Origin: Clostridiales bacterium
Lineage (GTDB): Bacteria > Bacillota > Clostridia > Christensenellales > Aristaeellaceae
Length of the DNA stretch: 64,000 nt
Direction of reading: 5' to 3'
NCBI GenBank assembly: GCA_022787165.1
Contig: JALFVL010000041.1
Coordinates: 1-64,000, forward strand
Shown here: positions 18,538-27,856 of the stretch, in pieces
Position numbering within the stretch: position 1 is the first letter of the stretch
Layout: every line of letters begins with the position of its first letter
Position numbers and translations under genes: made by a program
Notes under the pieces: model-generated
Told to the model about the DNA's origin: nothing
The model's database searches: none
Seen by the model: the letters and a program-made list of their open reading frames with translations, nothing else

Positions 18538-19069
18538 CCCCTTCCTCGACGGCCTCACCGCCGTCAGACCTGTCCTGCGGCGCATCCTCTTCAAAGGCGG
18601 CAGCGTTCAAATCCTCCTCCGTGATGACGATCACCGGCTTGCACAGAGAAATATCCCTGAGCGCAAAGCGCTTTTCCCCGGCCGGCGTCATCAGGCGAAT
18701 CTCGCCGTCCTCAAGGCCCAAAAGCTCGCCCTCAAACCGCCTGCACTTGTCTACCGGTCGATACAGATGCACTTCCACCGTATCGCCCACATGCCTGTCA
18801 AAGTCCGCCTGCTTTTTGAGCGGACGATCAATACCCGGCGAACATACCTCGAGGAAGTCGTAATCCACGCGCTCCACTAGGGGAACCACGGCGCGATGAT
18901 ACGTCTCACAGTCGCTCAGGGTAATTCCGTCGGGTTTGTCAATATAGATCCGCAGGTACCGGCTGGCGCCCTCGCGCGCAAGCTCCACATCGACCAGCTC
19001 ATAGGAAAGCTGTTCAGCCAGCTTGCGGCAGGCGGGCTCGATCACTCGGGTCAGATCGCTTTGTGCCAT
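18512..19069 (-). CDS. rimP: Ribosome maturation factor RimP
   Basis: A 185-residue protein for 30S maturation, the first gene of the nusA-infB operon. It has the typical LRIYIDKPDGITLSDCE segment and FLEVCSPGIDRPLKK near residue 77. The last 30 residues are acidic and unusual compared with the core family; this tail overlaps the nusA start. GGGAG lies about seven bases upstream of the start codon. Confidence 0.93.
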   Translation of the reverse strand: MAQSDLTRVIEPACRKLAEQLSYELVDVELAREGASRYLRIYIDKPDGITLSDCETYHRAVVPLVERVDYDFLEVCSPGIDRPLKKQADFDRHVGDTVEVHLYRPVDKCRRFEGELLGLEDGEIRLMTPAGEKRFALRDISLCKPVIVITEEDLNAAAFEEDAPQDRSDGGEAVEEGDAPDDGQE

Positions 19070-19150
19070 TCATACACTCCCAAAGTCAGCTTCTTTTCTC
19101 GCGGCGCTTCATGCAGACGCGCCGCAAGACGATCAAACGCATAGTCAACA

Positions 19151-19182
19151 GAAAGAGTGGGCATACGCATCCCACTCTTTCC
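19151..19182 (-). promoter_or_regulatory. Leader hairpin of the rimP operon
   Basis: The arms AAAGAGTGGG and CCCACTCTTT form a perfect ten-base-pair stem with a nine-base loop. It lies about 45 bases after the predicted transcript start and about 80 bases before rimP. A second stem (GCGGCGC / GCGCCGC) follows closer to the gene. There is no strong T-run after the first stem, so it looks like a structured leader rather than a simple terminator. Confidence 0.55.
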
Positions 19183-19231
19183 ATCCAAACTGCATGACGC
19201 AGTCCCATCCGTTTCATAATCCCACGTGATT

Positions 19232-19260
19232 ATTATATCACCGCTTTTTCGAAAATACAA
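19232..19260 (-). promoter_or_regulatory. Sigma-A promoter of the rimP-ribF operon
   Basis: On the minus strand TTGTAT is followed after exactly 17 bases by a perfect TATAAT. It sits in the only gap between polC and rimP and would give a leader of about 155 bases. Confidence 0.8.
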
Positions 19261-19306
19261 CCCTCTATACGCGTTTTTGAAGCTATTCTGCCCCTTTTTC
19301 GGCATT

Positions 19307-22300
19307 TCAGAAGGAAAAAAGCGTCGTCTGATTGGTCTCCGGCAGGCCGGCAAGGCATCCGCTCTCGCGCAGCAGATCGATCAGCGACTGGGAGATTTTC
19401 GTGCGCGCACGCAGATCCTCCACGGAGATGAACGGCGACTCCCCCCTCGCCTCAACGATGCTCTGCGCGGCAGCCTCGCCAAGGCCCGGCAGGGCATTGA
19501 ACGGCATGCGGATGACCGTGTCGGAGACGAGCTGGAATTTTGTCGCGTCGGATTGATAGAGATCGACCGGCGCAAAGCGAATCCCGCGGCAAAGCATCTC
19601 GATGACCAGCTCCATGATGACCATCAGGTCCTTGTCCTTCTGCGTCGAATCCTTGTTTTCGTCGATTTCCTTATATCTCGCCCGGATGGATTCAATTGAG
19701 CCGCCCAGAATGCTGCCGTCAAAGCAGTCCGCGCGCACGGTATAGTAGGCGCAGTAATACGCCGCCGGCCTGTGCACCTTGTACCACGCAATGCGCAGCG
19801 CCATCGTGACGTAGGCGACGGCGTGCCCCTTCGGGAACATGTACTTGATCTTTTTGCAGGAGTCGATAAACCAGTCCGGCACGTTGTGCTCGAGCATGGC
19901 GTTTTCCATCTCCGCCTTGAGGCCCTTTCCCTTTCGGACGGATTCCATCGTGTCAAAGGCCATCTTCGGCGCGACGCCGTAGTCCATCAGCGCGTTCATG
20001 ATGTCGTCGCGGCAGCAGATGCACGAGGCCAACGGTGCAATACCCGCCTTGATGATCTCCTGCGCGTTGCCGATCCACACGTCCGTTCCGTGAGAAAGGC
20101 CGGAGATGCGGATGAGCTCCTCCATCGTTGTCGGCTTGGTCTCCTCCAGCATCTGGCGGACGAAGCGCGTGCCGAATTCCGGCACGCCGTAGGTGCCCGT
20201 CTTGGAGCCGATCTGCTCCGGCGTCACGCCCAGCGCTTCCGTGCCGGAGAACAGGGAGATGACGTCCGGGTCGGTCAGCGGCAGCGTGCGCGCGTCGATG
20301 CCCGTCAGGTCCATCAGCATGCGGATCATCGTTGGATCGTCGTGCCCGAGCACGTCGAGCTTGACGAGCACGTCGTGCATCGAGCCGAAGTCGTAGTGCG
20401 TCGTGATCACGGGGCTGCTCATGTCGTTGGCCGGATGCTGAATGGCGACAAACTGCTGAATCTCGTATTCCTTGGGCAGGACGACCATGCCGGCCGGATG
20501 CTGGCCCGTCGTGCGCTTGATGCCTACGCAGCCAAGCGCCAGGCGGTTCATCTCCGCCTCCGAGAGGGTCAGGTTGCGCTCCTCACAGTATTTCTTGACG
20601 TACCCGTAGGCCGTCTTGTCCGCCAGCGTGCCGATCGTTCCGGCGCGGTAACAGTAGCCCTTGCCGAAGAGCTCCTCGATATAGGCATGCGCGCGCGGCT
20701 GATAGACGCCGGAAAAGTTGAGGTCGATATCCGGCACCTTGTCGCCCTTGAAGCCCAGGAAGACCTCGAACGGAATGTCAAAGCCGTCGCGGAAGAGCTC
20801 CGTCCCGCACCTCGGACACATGCGCACGGGCAGGTCGACGCCGACCTTGTATTTCTGCTTGTCCACGTCAAAGTCATAGAATTTGCACTTGGGGCAGCGG
20901 TAATGCGGCGGAAGCGCGTTGACCTCCGAGATGCCGACCAGATGCGCGACATAGGATGAGCCAACGCTGCCTCGCGAACCGACCAGATAGCCGTCGGCGT
21001 TCGACTTTTTGACCAGCTTTTCCGCGATGTTGTACAGCGTGCCATAGCCATAGCCGAGAATCGAGGAGAGCTCCTTCTCCTTGCGCGCAACGACGATCTC
21101 CGGCGGGTTGTCGCCAAACCATTCCCTGATCTGCTCCTCGCAGAGGTTGCGGATGTTGTCGGCCGCGTCCGGCCAGAAGGGCTGGAAGGTCTCCTTTCCC
21201 TCCGGATGCTTGGGATACAGGCCGACCTCGCCGATTCGCGCCGCAATCTTCGCCGGGTTGTCGATGACGACCTCCTCCGCCTTCTCCTTGCCCAGATAGC
21301 TGAATTCCTCCAGCATCTCCTGCGTCGTCTTGAAGTAGAGCGGCGGCTGGTTGTCCGCGTCCCTAAAGCCATGCGCCGCCTGGATGATCGCGCGGAATTT
21401 GGCGTCCTTCGGATCGAGGAAGTGAACATCGCCCGTCGCGACGACGGGAATGCCGAGCTGCTCGCCCAGCCAGACGATCTTGCGGTTGAAGTCGCGCAGC
21501 TGCTCCTCGTCCTCCGCCGTGCCCTCGCGCAGCATGAAGGCGTTGTTGCCGATGGGCTGAATCTCGAGATAATCGTAGAAGCGCGCGATACGCTTGAGCT
21601 CCGTGTCGTTCTTGCCGTCGACGACGGCGCGGAACAGCTCGCCCGCCTCGCAGGCCGAGCCGACGATGATGCCCTTGCGGTATTTCTGCAAAATCTCGCG
21701 CGGCGTATGCGGCCTGCGGCTGAAATAGTTGAGATGTCCCTCGGAGACGATCTTGTTGATGTTGGTGATGCCGTCCTGCTCGGCCGCCAGCAGAATGATA
21801 TGGTAGGAATCGCCGATCGCGCCGCCGGTTAGCGCGCCGTTGATGTCGCAAAGGCGCGTGACGTCCTTTTCAAGCGCCGTATCGATCATGCGGTTGAGCA
21901 TCTGCGCCGTCGCGCGCGCGTCATGCACGGCCCTGTGCGCATTCTTGAGGCTGATGCCCAGCGATTTGCAGACCGCGCCCAGCCTGTGGCTCTTGAGACT
22001 GGGATACATGCGCCTGGAAAACTCGAGCGTGTCGATGACGGGCATGTGTACCTCGATGCCCAGCCGCTTGCATTCCTCCGTCAGGAACGAGTAGTCGAAT
22101 TTCGCGTTGTGCGCCGCAAAGGCCGCGTCGCCAATAAATTTGAGCAGCTCGGGAATCTCGACCTCCGCCGGCTTGGCGTCGGCGACCATCGAGTCCGTGA
22201 TGTGCGTCAGCTCGGAAACCTCCTGCGGAATCGGCTCCATCGGGTTGACGAACCGGGAGTATTCCTCCACGATCTGCCCGTTGCGGATGCGCACGGCGCC

Positions 22301-23650
22301 GATCTCCATGATGCGGTTCTTGCGCGGGTTCAGCCCCGTCGTCTCAAAGTCGACCACGACGATGTCGTCATGCAATCCGCGCTCGTCCGCGTTCTCCACG
22401 ACCGTCGTCACGTCGGTCAGATACGCCTCCACGCCCGGAATCAGCTTGATCTTGTTCTTCTTCGCCGCGCCGAACGCCTCCGGGAACGCCTGCACGACGC
22501 CGTGGTCGGTGATCGCCACGGCCGGATGCCCCCACTGCGCGGCGCGCTTGATGAGGTCGGAGGCGGAGCTGACGCCGTCCATTTCGCTCATGTTGGTGTG
22601 CATGTGCAGCTCGATGCGCTTGCGCTCCGCCGTGTCCATGCGCATGGGCTTTTCGCGCGCATCGATGTCCAGCACCATCATCACCAGGCCGCGCTCGAAG
22701 CTGTCCATCTTGACGTCGCCGCGCACGGCAAACCACTTGCCTGGCTGCACGGCGGCGATGACGTCGGCGACGGCCTTCTTCTCTTCGTCCGTCGGCGGGC
22801 GCTCGTCCTCCTCCTGCGCGGCGCCGAAGCGGCCCCTGCGCGGCTTGTAGCGCAGAAACGCCTTGCACTTGATCGTGTTGGTGTAGTCCGTGAGCGCGAA
22901 GCTGAGCAGCTGCATCTCGCCGCCCTTGAGCTCGCGCGTTTCCGCCGTGAGCACCTCGCCGCAGATGGTGATCTTGCTGGCCTCCTCGGTCAGCTCGCTG
23001 ATCTCCATCGGCTCCGCCGTCACGGGCCTGCCCAGAATCGCCCTGGGCTTTTCCTTCGCCGCCTTCTGCTCCTGCGCAGCGACCTGCTCCTGCTGCTCCC
23101 TGACCATCTCGGCAAGGGCGCGCTCGTCCTCCGCCTTGCGCCTGCGGCGAATCTCCTCGAGCTGCTCCTCGCGCAGCTTGACGGCGTGAAACGCGACGCT
23201 CACGTCGGTCACGAACACGTTGCGCACGAGCTGCTCGATGTATTTGCCCACGCCCGCCTGCGTCAGAAACTTGGGCGCAATGTCCTGCGGCACGAGGATC
23301 GAAAGCACGTTGCCCCTGCATTCAAATTTTGCATCCTGAAGCAGCGGCGCGCCAGAGGGATGATGGCGCTTGACGCTGCGCAGGATGAACGAGGCATACT
23401 TCATCGGGTCGTTCAGGAACTCCTGCGCCAGCTGCGGGGACTTGACGACCAGCGACACCTGGATCGGCGCGAAGTTTTTTCGCAGCGCCCGCCGAAGCGC
23501 CAAAAAAGGCCGCTCCTCGACCAGCATGTCGGACGAGAAGCAGACCGTGATTTCCGCGCCGCTGCGGCTTGCCATGACGCAATCCAGCGTCAGATGGCCG
23601 CGCAGCTCCTGCGCGGCGCCCTCCAGCAGGCCTTCCCATTGTTCAGCCAT
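19307..23650 (-). CDS. polC: DNA polymerase III alpha subunit, PolC type
   Basis: The 1447-residue replicative polymerase of Bacillota. Order: N-terminal and OB domains; PHP domain (LHMHTNMSEMDGVSSASDLI near residue 345) into which a DEDDh 3'-5' exonuclease is inserted (DFETTGLNPRKNRIMEIGA near 425); then palm, thumb, fingers with the zinc-binding CPKC and CPRC pairs; and a C-terminal helix-hairpin-helix region. The length is close to the Bacillus enzyme. The start overlaps ispG by eight bases. It is the last gene of the uppS-cdsA-dxr-rseP-ispG-polC group. Confidence 0.97.
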   Translation of the reverse strand: MAEQWEGLLEGAAQELRGHLTLDCVMASRSGAEITVCFSSDMLVEERPFLALRRALRKNFAPIQVSLVVKSPQLAQEFLNDPMKYASFILRSVKRHHPSGAPLLQDAKFECRGNVLSILVPQDIAPKFLTQAGVGKYIEQLVRNVFVTDVSVAFHAVKLREEQLEEIRRRRKAEDERALAEMVREQQEQVAAQEQKAAKEKPRAILGRPVTAEPMEISELTEEASKITICGEVLTAETRELKGGEMQLLSFALTDYTNTIKCKAFLRYKPRRGRFGAAQEEDERPPTDEEKKAVADVIAAVQPGKWFAVRGDVKMDSFERGLVMMVLDIDAREKPMRMDTAERKRIELHMHTNMSEMDGVSSASDLIKRAAQWGHPAVAITDHGVVQAFPEAFGAAKKNKIKLIPGVEAYLTDVTTVVENADERGLHDDIVVVDFETTGLNPRKNRIMEIGAVRIRNGQIVEEYSRFVNPMEPIPQEVSELTHITDSMVADAKPAEVEIPELLKFIGDAAFAAHNAKFDYSFLTEECKRLGIEVHMPVIDTLEFSRRMYPSLKSHRLGAVCKSLGISLKNAHRAVHDARATAQMLNRMIDTALEKDVTRLCDINGALTGGAIGDSYHIILLAAEQDGITNINKIVSEGHLNYFSRRPHTPREILQKYRKGIIVGSACEAGELFRAVVDGKNDTELKRIARFYDYLEIQPIGNNAFMLREGTAEDEEQLRDFNRKIVWLGEQLGIPVVATGDVHFLDPKDAKFRAIIQAAHGFRDADNQPPLYFKTTQEMLEEFSYLGKEKAEEVVIDNPAKIAARIGEVGLYPKHPEGKETFQPFWPDAADNIRNLCEEQIREWFGDNPPEIVVARKEKELSSILGYGYGTLYNIAEKLVKKSNADGYLVGSRGSVGSSYVAHLVGISEVNALPPHYRCPKCKFYDFDVDKQKYKVGVDLPVRMCPRCGTELFRDGFDIPFEVFLGFKGDKVPDIDLNFSGVYQPRAHAYIEELFGKGYCYRAGTIGTLADKTAYGYVKKYCEERNLTLSEAEMNRLALGCVGIKRTTGQHPAGMVVLPKEYEIQQFVAIQHPANDMSSPVITTHYDFGSMHDVLVKLDVLGHDDPTMIRMLMDLTGIDARTLPLTDPDVISLFSGTEALGVTPEQIGSKTGTYGVPEFGTRFVRQMLEETKPTTMEELIRISGLSHGTDVWIGNAQEIIKAGIAPLASCICCRDDIMNALMDYGVAPKMAFDTMESVRKGKGLKAEMENAMLEHNVPDWFIDSCKKIKYMFPKGHAVAYVTMALRIAWYKVHRPAAYYCAYYTVRADCFDGSILGGSIESIRARYKEIDENKDSTQKDKDLMVIMELVIEMLCRGIRFAPVDLYQSDATKFQLVSDTVIRMPFNALPGLGEAAAQSIVEARGESPFISVEDLRARTKISQSLIDLLRESGCLAGLPETNQTTLFSF

Positions 23651-24701
23651 CGTTTAACATTCCCTTGATCTCATCCACGAGAATCTGCGCCAGATCCCCG
23701 GTCACCTTGCGCGGCGCCTCGCCCTTTTTGATCAGCAGGCCCGCACCGTTTCCCCCGCCGCAGATGCCGATATCCGCCTCTCGCGCCTCGCCCGGGCCGT
23801 TGACGACGCAGCCCATGACCGCCACCTTGAAGGGAATCTGCACACCGGCAAGCTCCTTCTGGACGCGCGCCATGATGCCGCCCACGTCGATGCAGGTGCG
23901 CCCGCAGGTCGGACAGGAGACATACTGCACGCAGTTCGTGCGCAGCCCGACATCCTGCAAAATCTCGATGCCCGCCGGCGGCTCGAGGCAGGGATCGCCC
24001 GTCAGCGAAACGCGGATCGTGTCGCCAATGCCATCCAGCAGCAGCGCGCCGATGCCGATCGCGCTCTTGATCCTCCCCTGCTCCGGGAGTCCCGCCTCCG
24101 TCACGCCCAGATGCAGCGGATAGTCGCAGGCCTGCGAGGCCAGGCGGTAGGCCGCCACCGTATCCGGCACGTTGCTGGCCTTCATCGAGAGCACCATGTC
24201 GGTAAACCCGCAGGCTTCGAGCATCCGCGCATGCGACAGCGCGCTCTCGACCATGCCCTGCGGCGTCGGCCCGCCGTATTTGGCCAGGATGTCCTTTTCC
24301 ACGGAGCCGGAGTTCACGCCGATGCGCACGGGGATATGATGCGCCTTGACGCAGTCCGCGAGGATGCGCACGTTCTTCTCTCCGCCGATGTTGCCCGGGT
24401 TGATGCGCAGCTTGTGAATGCCGTTTTCGACTGCGGCCAGCGCCAGCTTGTGATCAAAGTGGATATCCGCGACCAGCGGCACGGGGCTGCCGTCCACCAG
24501 CGCGCGAACCGCCTTCGCGCAGGCCTCGTTGTACACCGAAACGCGGACGATATCCGCGCCCGCAATCGCCAGCGCGCGGATCTGTGAGAGCGTCGCCTCG
24601 ACGTCCGCCGTGTCCGTATTGGTCATCGACTGCACGCTCACGGGCGCGCCGCCGCCGATGAGCACGCCGCCCGCCTTGACCTGCCTTGTCTTCGTCGCCA
24701 T
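23643..24701 (-). CDS. ispG: (E)-4-hydroxy-3-methylbut-2-enyl-diphosphate synthase
   Basis: A 352-residue 4Fe-4S enzyme of the MEP isoprenoid pathway, converting MEcPP to HMBPP. The N-terminal TIM-barrel has SVQSMTNTDT and ADIHFDHKLAL. The cluster cysteines lie in SCPTCGRTC and VMGCVVNGPGEA at the C-terminal end. The ATG at 24701 has AAGGAG seven bases upstream; the ATG two codons earlier is too close to it. It pairs with dxr upstream in the same operon. Confidence 0.95.
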   Translation of the reverse strand: MATKTRQVKAGGVLIGGGAPVSVQSMTNTDTADVEATLSQIRALAIAGADIVRVSVYNEACAKAVRALVDGSPVPLVADIHFDHKLALAAVENGIHKLRINPGNIGGEKNVRILADCVKAHHIPVRIGVNSGSVEKDILAKYGGPTPQGMVESALSHARMLEACGFTDMVLSMKASNVPDTVAAYRLASQACDYPLHLGVTEAGLPEQGRIKSAIGIGALLLDGIGDTIRVSLTGDPCLEPPAGIEILQDVGLRTNCVQYVSCPTCGRTCIDVGGIMARVQKELAGVQIPFKVAVMGCVVNGPGEAREADIGICGGGNGAGLLIKKGEAPRKVTGDLAQILVDEIKGMLNDG

Positions 24702-24807
24702 AGTCATTCTCCTTCAGCTTATGGACATAAGCCTTCTTCTTTACAGAATCGCCGGGAGGGTTCTCCCCCGTCCTTTGCTTTGCGCCGCCAGAGCGCGACG
24801 GCTCTCA

Positions 24808-25827
24808 TCACTTCGCAAATATCTGCACGATGTCCTTGTAGGTCAGCACGACCATCAGCCCCATGAGCAGAATCAGCCCCGCCGCATGGATCGCACCCTC
24901 CAACTCCCGCCGCACGGGCTTTCTGCGAATGGCCTCCGCCAGCAAAAAGAGCAGGCGGCTGCCGTCGAGCCCCGGAATGGGCAGCAGGTTCATGACGCCC
25001 AGATTGACGCTCACCATCGCCAGCAGCTGAAGGTATACGTCGATGCCGCCCTCCTGCGTCATGTCGGAGATGCCGGCAACCGTGCCGACCGGGCCCGTCA
25101 CCTGGTCCGCGCCCTGCCCGCTGGAGAGAATGCCGACCAACGCGTCGAGAATCGCGCGGACGCTCTCCACGCCATACGCGCAGGCAAAGGGCACGCTTTT
25201 GAGCAGCGGTACGCGCACGCGCTCCATGGCAAAGGTCATGCCCACGCGATAGCGCCCCAGTTCCTCATCCCAGAACGGCTCGATGGAGAGCTCGACAAAC
25301 TCGCCCCCGCGCAACACGACCAGCTCGACTGTCTCCCCAGCCGACTGTGAAATCGCCTGGGCAATCATGCCCGTATCGCTGACCTGCTGGCCATTGACCG
25401 AGATGATTTCATCGCCGACCTCGAGGCCCGCGTCCATCGCCGGCGCTTCGACCCCGGCGACACGGGGTACGACGCTCTGAACCCCCAGAAGGCTCATGAA
25501 CAGCACAATGACGACAATCGCGATCAGAAAGTTCATCAGCGGGCCGCTGGCCACAGTCAGCGCGCGCTTCCAGAGCTTCTGCCGGTTAAAGGCGCGCGGA
25601 TCGTCGCGTTCCTCGTCCTCTCCGTAGAACTGGCAGAAGCCGCCGATTGGCAGCAGCCTGACGGAAAACTGCGTTCCCCTCCGGCTGCGCTTCTTGAGCA
25701 GCAGCGGGCCCATGCCCATGGAAAACTCGACGACCTCGATGCCGCAAAGCCTCGCCGCCAGAAAATGGCCGAACTCATGCGCAATGATCAGCACACCCAG
25801 CAAAACGAGCGCCAGCACAACATACAT
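24808..25827 (-). CDS. rseP: RIP metalloprotease (site-2 protease, RseP/RasP)
   Basis: A 339-residue multi-pass membrane zinc protease. HEFGH at residues 17-21 lies in the first membrane helix, a single PDZ domain (about residues 120-200) follows, and NLLPIPGLDG near residue 285 supplies the third zinc ligand. Such enzymes cut transmembrane anti-sigma factors and signal peptide remnants. Its position between dxr and ispG is the usual one in Bacillota. Its possible link to an ECF sigma factor fits the ECF-like promoter seen near 58062, but neither sigma nor anti-sigma is in this window. Confidence 0.94.
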   Translation of the reverse strand: MYVVLALVLLGVLIIAHEFGHFLAARLCGIEVVEFSMGMGPLLLKKRSRRGTQFSVRLLPIGGFCQFYGEDEERDDPRAFNRQKLWKRALTVASGPLMNFLIAIVVIVLFMSLLGVQSVVPRVAGVEAPAMDAGLEVGDEIISVNGQQVSDTGMIAQAISQSAGETVELVVLRGGEFVELSIEPFWDEELGRYRVGMTFAMERVRVPLLKSVPFACAYGVESVRAILDALVGILSSGQGADQVTGPVGTVAGISDMTQEGGIDVYLQLLAMVSVNLGVMNLLPIPGLDGSRLLFLLAEAIRRKPVRRELEGAIHAAGLILLMGLMVVLTYKDIVQIFAK

Positions 25828-25852
25828 AAGACCGCGTTACACCTCCGAAACC

Positions 25853-27010
25853 TCACACCGCAAAGCGGCTCGTCGCCAGAAGCTCCTCCGCCTTGGCCCG
25901 GGCCTTCAAATCGCTCTCAAACACCTGCTCGAGCGTCGGATGCTGCGTGACAGGCACGGCTGCCATCGTCTCCTCAACCAGCTGCGCAATCTGTCCGAAG
26001 CGAATCCGGTCATGCAAAAACGCGTCGACAGCGATCTCGTTGGCCCCGTTGAGAATGGCGCTCATCGTTCCGCCACAGGCAAGCGCCTGATAGGCCAGAC
26101 CGAGCCCCGGGAAGCGGTTCAAATCGGGCTTTTCAAACGTCAGTGCCGAGAGCGCCTCAAAGTCGAGCCGCTTGCCGCCCGTGGGCAGCCGCTCTGGCCA
26201 GCTCATCGCGTAGAGAATCGGCAGGCGCATATCCGGCGTGCCCAGCTGCGCCATGACCGCGCCATCCGCATACTCGACCATAGAATGTATGACGCTCTGC
26301 GGGTGAATCAGCACGTCGATGCGCTCGGCGGGCATGTCAAACAGCCAGCGCGCCTCGATGACCTCCAGCGCCTTGTTCATCATCGACGCCGAATCGATCG
26401 TGATCTTGCGGCCCATGCTCCAGTTGGGATGCTTGAGCGCCTGCTCCTTGGTGGCGGTATAGATGGCCTCCTTGCTCCATGTGCGGAACGGACCGCCGCT
26501 CGCCGTGAGAATCAGACGTTCCGGACGGTTGCCGCCCGCTCCCTGCAGGCACTGGAAAATCGCGCTGTGCTCGCTGTCCACAGGCAGAAGCGGATGGCCC
26601 GCCTCTCGTGCCGCCTGCGTCACCAGCTCGCCGCCGGCGACCAGCGGCTCCTTGTTGGCCAGCAGCACGCGCTTGCCGCAGGAAAGCGCCTCCATCACGG
26701 CGGCCAGCCCCGCGATGCCCACCACGGAAACCAGCACGTCGTCCGCCTCACAGGCGCGCACGACGCGCAGCAGCACATCCTCGCCAAACATCCATTCGCA
26801 GGCGTTCCTGATATCCTCCGGAATGGACGCCGGCTCGACGGTCAGCGCCGCGATCTGCGGGCGAAACGTGCGAACCTGCTCAAAGAGCTTGTCGCTCGAG
26901 GAATGAGCAACCAGCGCCGTCACCTGAAAGCGGTCGCTGTGGCGCGCGGCGACATCCAGCGCCTGCGTGCCGATGGATCCGGTCGAACCGAGAATCGCAA
27001 TTCGTCTCAT
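25853..27010 (-). CDS. dxr: 1-deoxy-D-xylulose-5-phosphate reductoisomerase
   Basis: A 385-residue NADPH-dependent enzyme making MEP in the non-mevalonate isoprenoid pathway. The N-terminal Rossmann motif GSTGSIGTQALDV, the metal- and substrate-site block PVDSEHSAIFQCL, and the ILTASGGPFR and HPNWSMGRKITIDSA segments are present. Together with ispG, it shows that the organism uses the MEP route to feed UppS. Confidence 0.96.
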   Translation of the reverse strand: MRRIAILGSTGSIGTQALDVAARHSDRFQVTALVAHSSSDKLFEQVRTFRPQIAALTVEPASIPEDIRNACEWMFGEDVLLRVVRACEADDVLVSVVGIAGLAAVMEALSCGKRVLLANKEPLVAGGELVTQAAREAGHPLLPVDSEHSAIFQCLQGAGGNRPERLILTASGGPFRTWSKEAIYTATKEQALKHPNWSMGRKITIDSASMMNKALEVIEARWLFDMPAERIDVLIHPQSVIHSMVEYADGAVMAQLGTPDMRLPILYAMSWPERLPTGGKRLDFEALSALTFEKPDLNRFPGLGLAYQALACGGTMSAILNGANEIAVDAFLHDRIRFGQIAQLVEETMAAVPVTQHPTLEQVFESDLKARAKAEELLATSRFAV

Positions 27011-27029
27011 TGTATTTCACTCCATGTTT

Positions 27030-27836
27030 TCAAAGCACCAGCGTATAGCAGTACAGGACGATCAGCGTGAAGATCACGCTGTCAAACCTGTCCATCACGC
27101 CGCCGTGCCCTGGGAAGACGTTGCCGTAGTCCTTGATGCCGCTGTATCGCTTGAGCAGCGACGCCGTCAGGTCGCCGATTTGCCCGGCAAACGCCCCAAG
27201 CAGTCCCAGCACCATCGACGCAGGAACGCCCGGCATCGCCATGCGGAACACGTGGACGAACACCCAACGGATGACAAGCGCACCAAGCAGACCGCCGAGA
27301 GCACCGAAAAAGGCGCCTTCAACCGTCTTTTTCGGGCTGATCGTCGGGCAAAGCTTGCGCTTGCCGAAGGCCCGGCCGCCAAAGTACGCCGCAGCATCGC
27401 AGCAAAACGCAATCGCAAAGGCCATGGTGATCAGCGCGATGCCAGGCACCCGCCCGTATGTCGCGTTCATCATCATCATGAACATGGACATGGGCAAAAG
27501 ACATGTAAAGAGCGGATAGACCGAGGCGGCCGCGTTGGGAAACGACGGCTTTTTGCCCAAAATGACGCCGCTCATGGACAGCCCCATCGCCGCCACGACC
27601 AGCAGCAGCGGATCGAGCACCCCCATGAACCGGCTCAGCGGCCACATGCATATCGCCGCGACATAGCCGCCGATTTGGCAGATGTCAAAATGCGCAACGG
27701 TCAGCGCATGATAGCACTCGTACAGCGCAATGAGCGTCAGCGCGACGATGAGCAGCTCTGCAAACCAGCCCCGAACGACCAGCACAAAGATAAGAAACGG
27801 AATGCCAACGGCGGCGGTGATGAGGCGAGTTTTCAT
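27030..27836 (-). CDS. cdsA: Phosphatidate cytidylyltransferase
   Basis: A 268-residue, multi-pass membrane enzyme that makes CDP-diacylglycerol from phosphatidate and CTP. The signature near the C-terminus is present (KRYSGIKDYGNVFPGHGGVMDRFDS, given in part), as is KKTVEGAFFGALGG. The start at 27836 is preceded by AGAGGGA. It follows uppS in the conserved lipid and isoprenoid cluster. Confidence 0.94.
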   Translation of the reverse strand: MKTRLITAAVGIPFLIFVLVVRGWFAELLIVALTLIALYECYHALTVAHFDICQIGGYVAAICMWPLSRFMGVLDPLLLVVAAMGLSMSGVILGKKPSFPNAAASVYPLFTCLLPMSMFMMMMNATYGRVPGIALITMAFAIAFCCDAAAYFGGRAFGKRKLCPTISPKKTVEGAFFGALGGLLGALVIRWVFVHVFRMAMPGVPASMVLGLLGAFAGQIGDLTASLLKRYSGIKDYGNVFPGHGGVMDRFDSVIFTLIVLYCYTLVL

Positions 27837-27856
27837 GCAATCCCTCTTTTCGATTG

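Noticed and set aside
19051-19353. A 100-codon minus-strand frame covering the rimP leader
   Set aside because: It spans the strong promoter and leader hairpin and starts before the promoter; no family match is apparent.
21923-23668. A 581-codon plus-strand frame opposite polC
   Set aside because: Shadow of the PolC N-terminal half; low-complexity translation rich in R, L, H and D.
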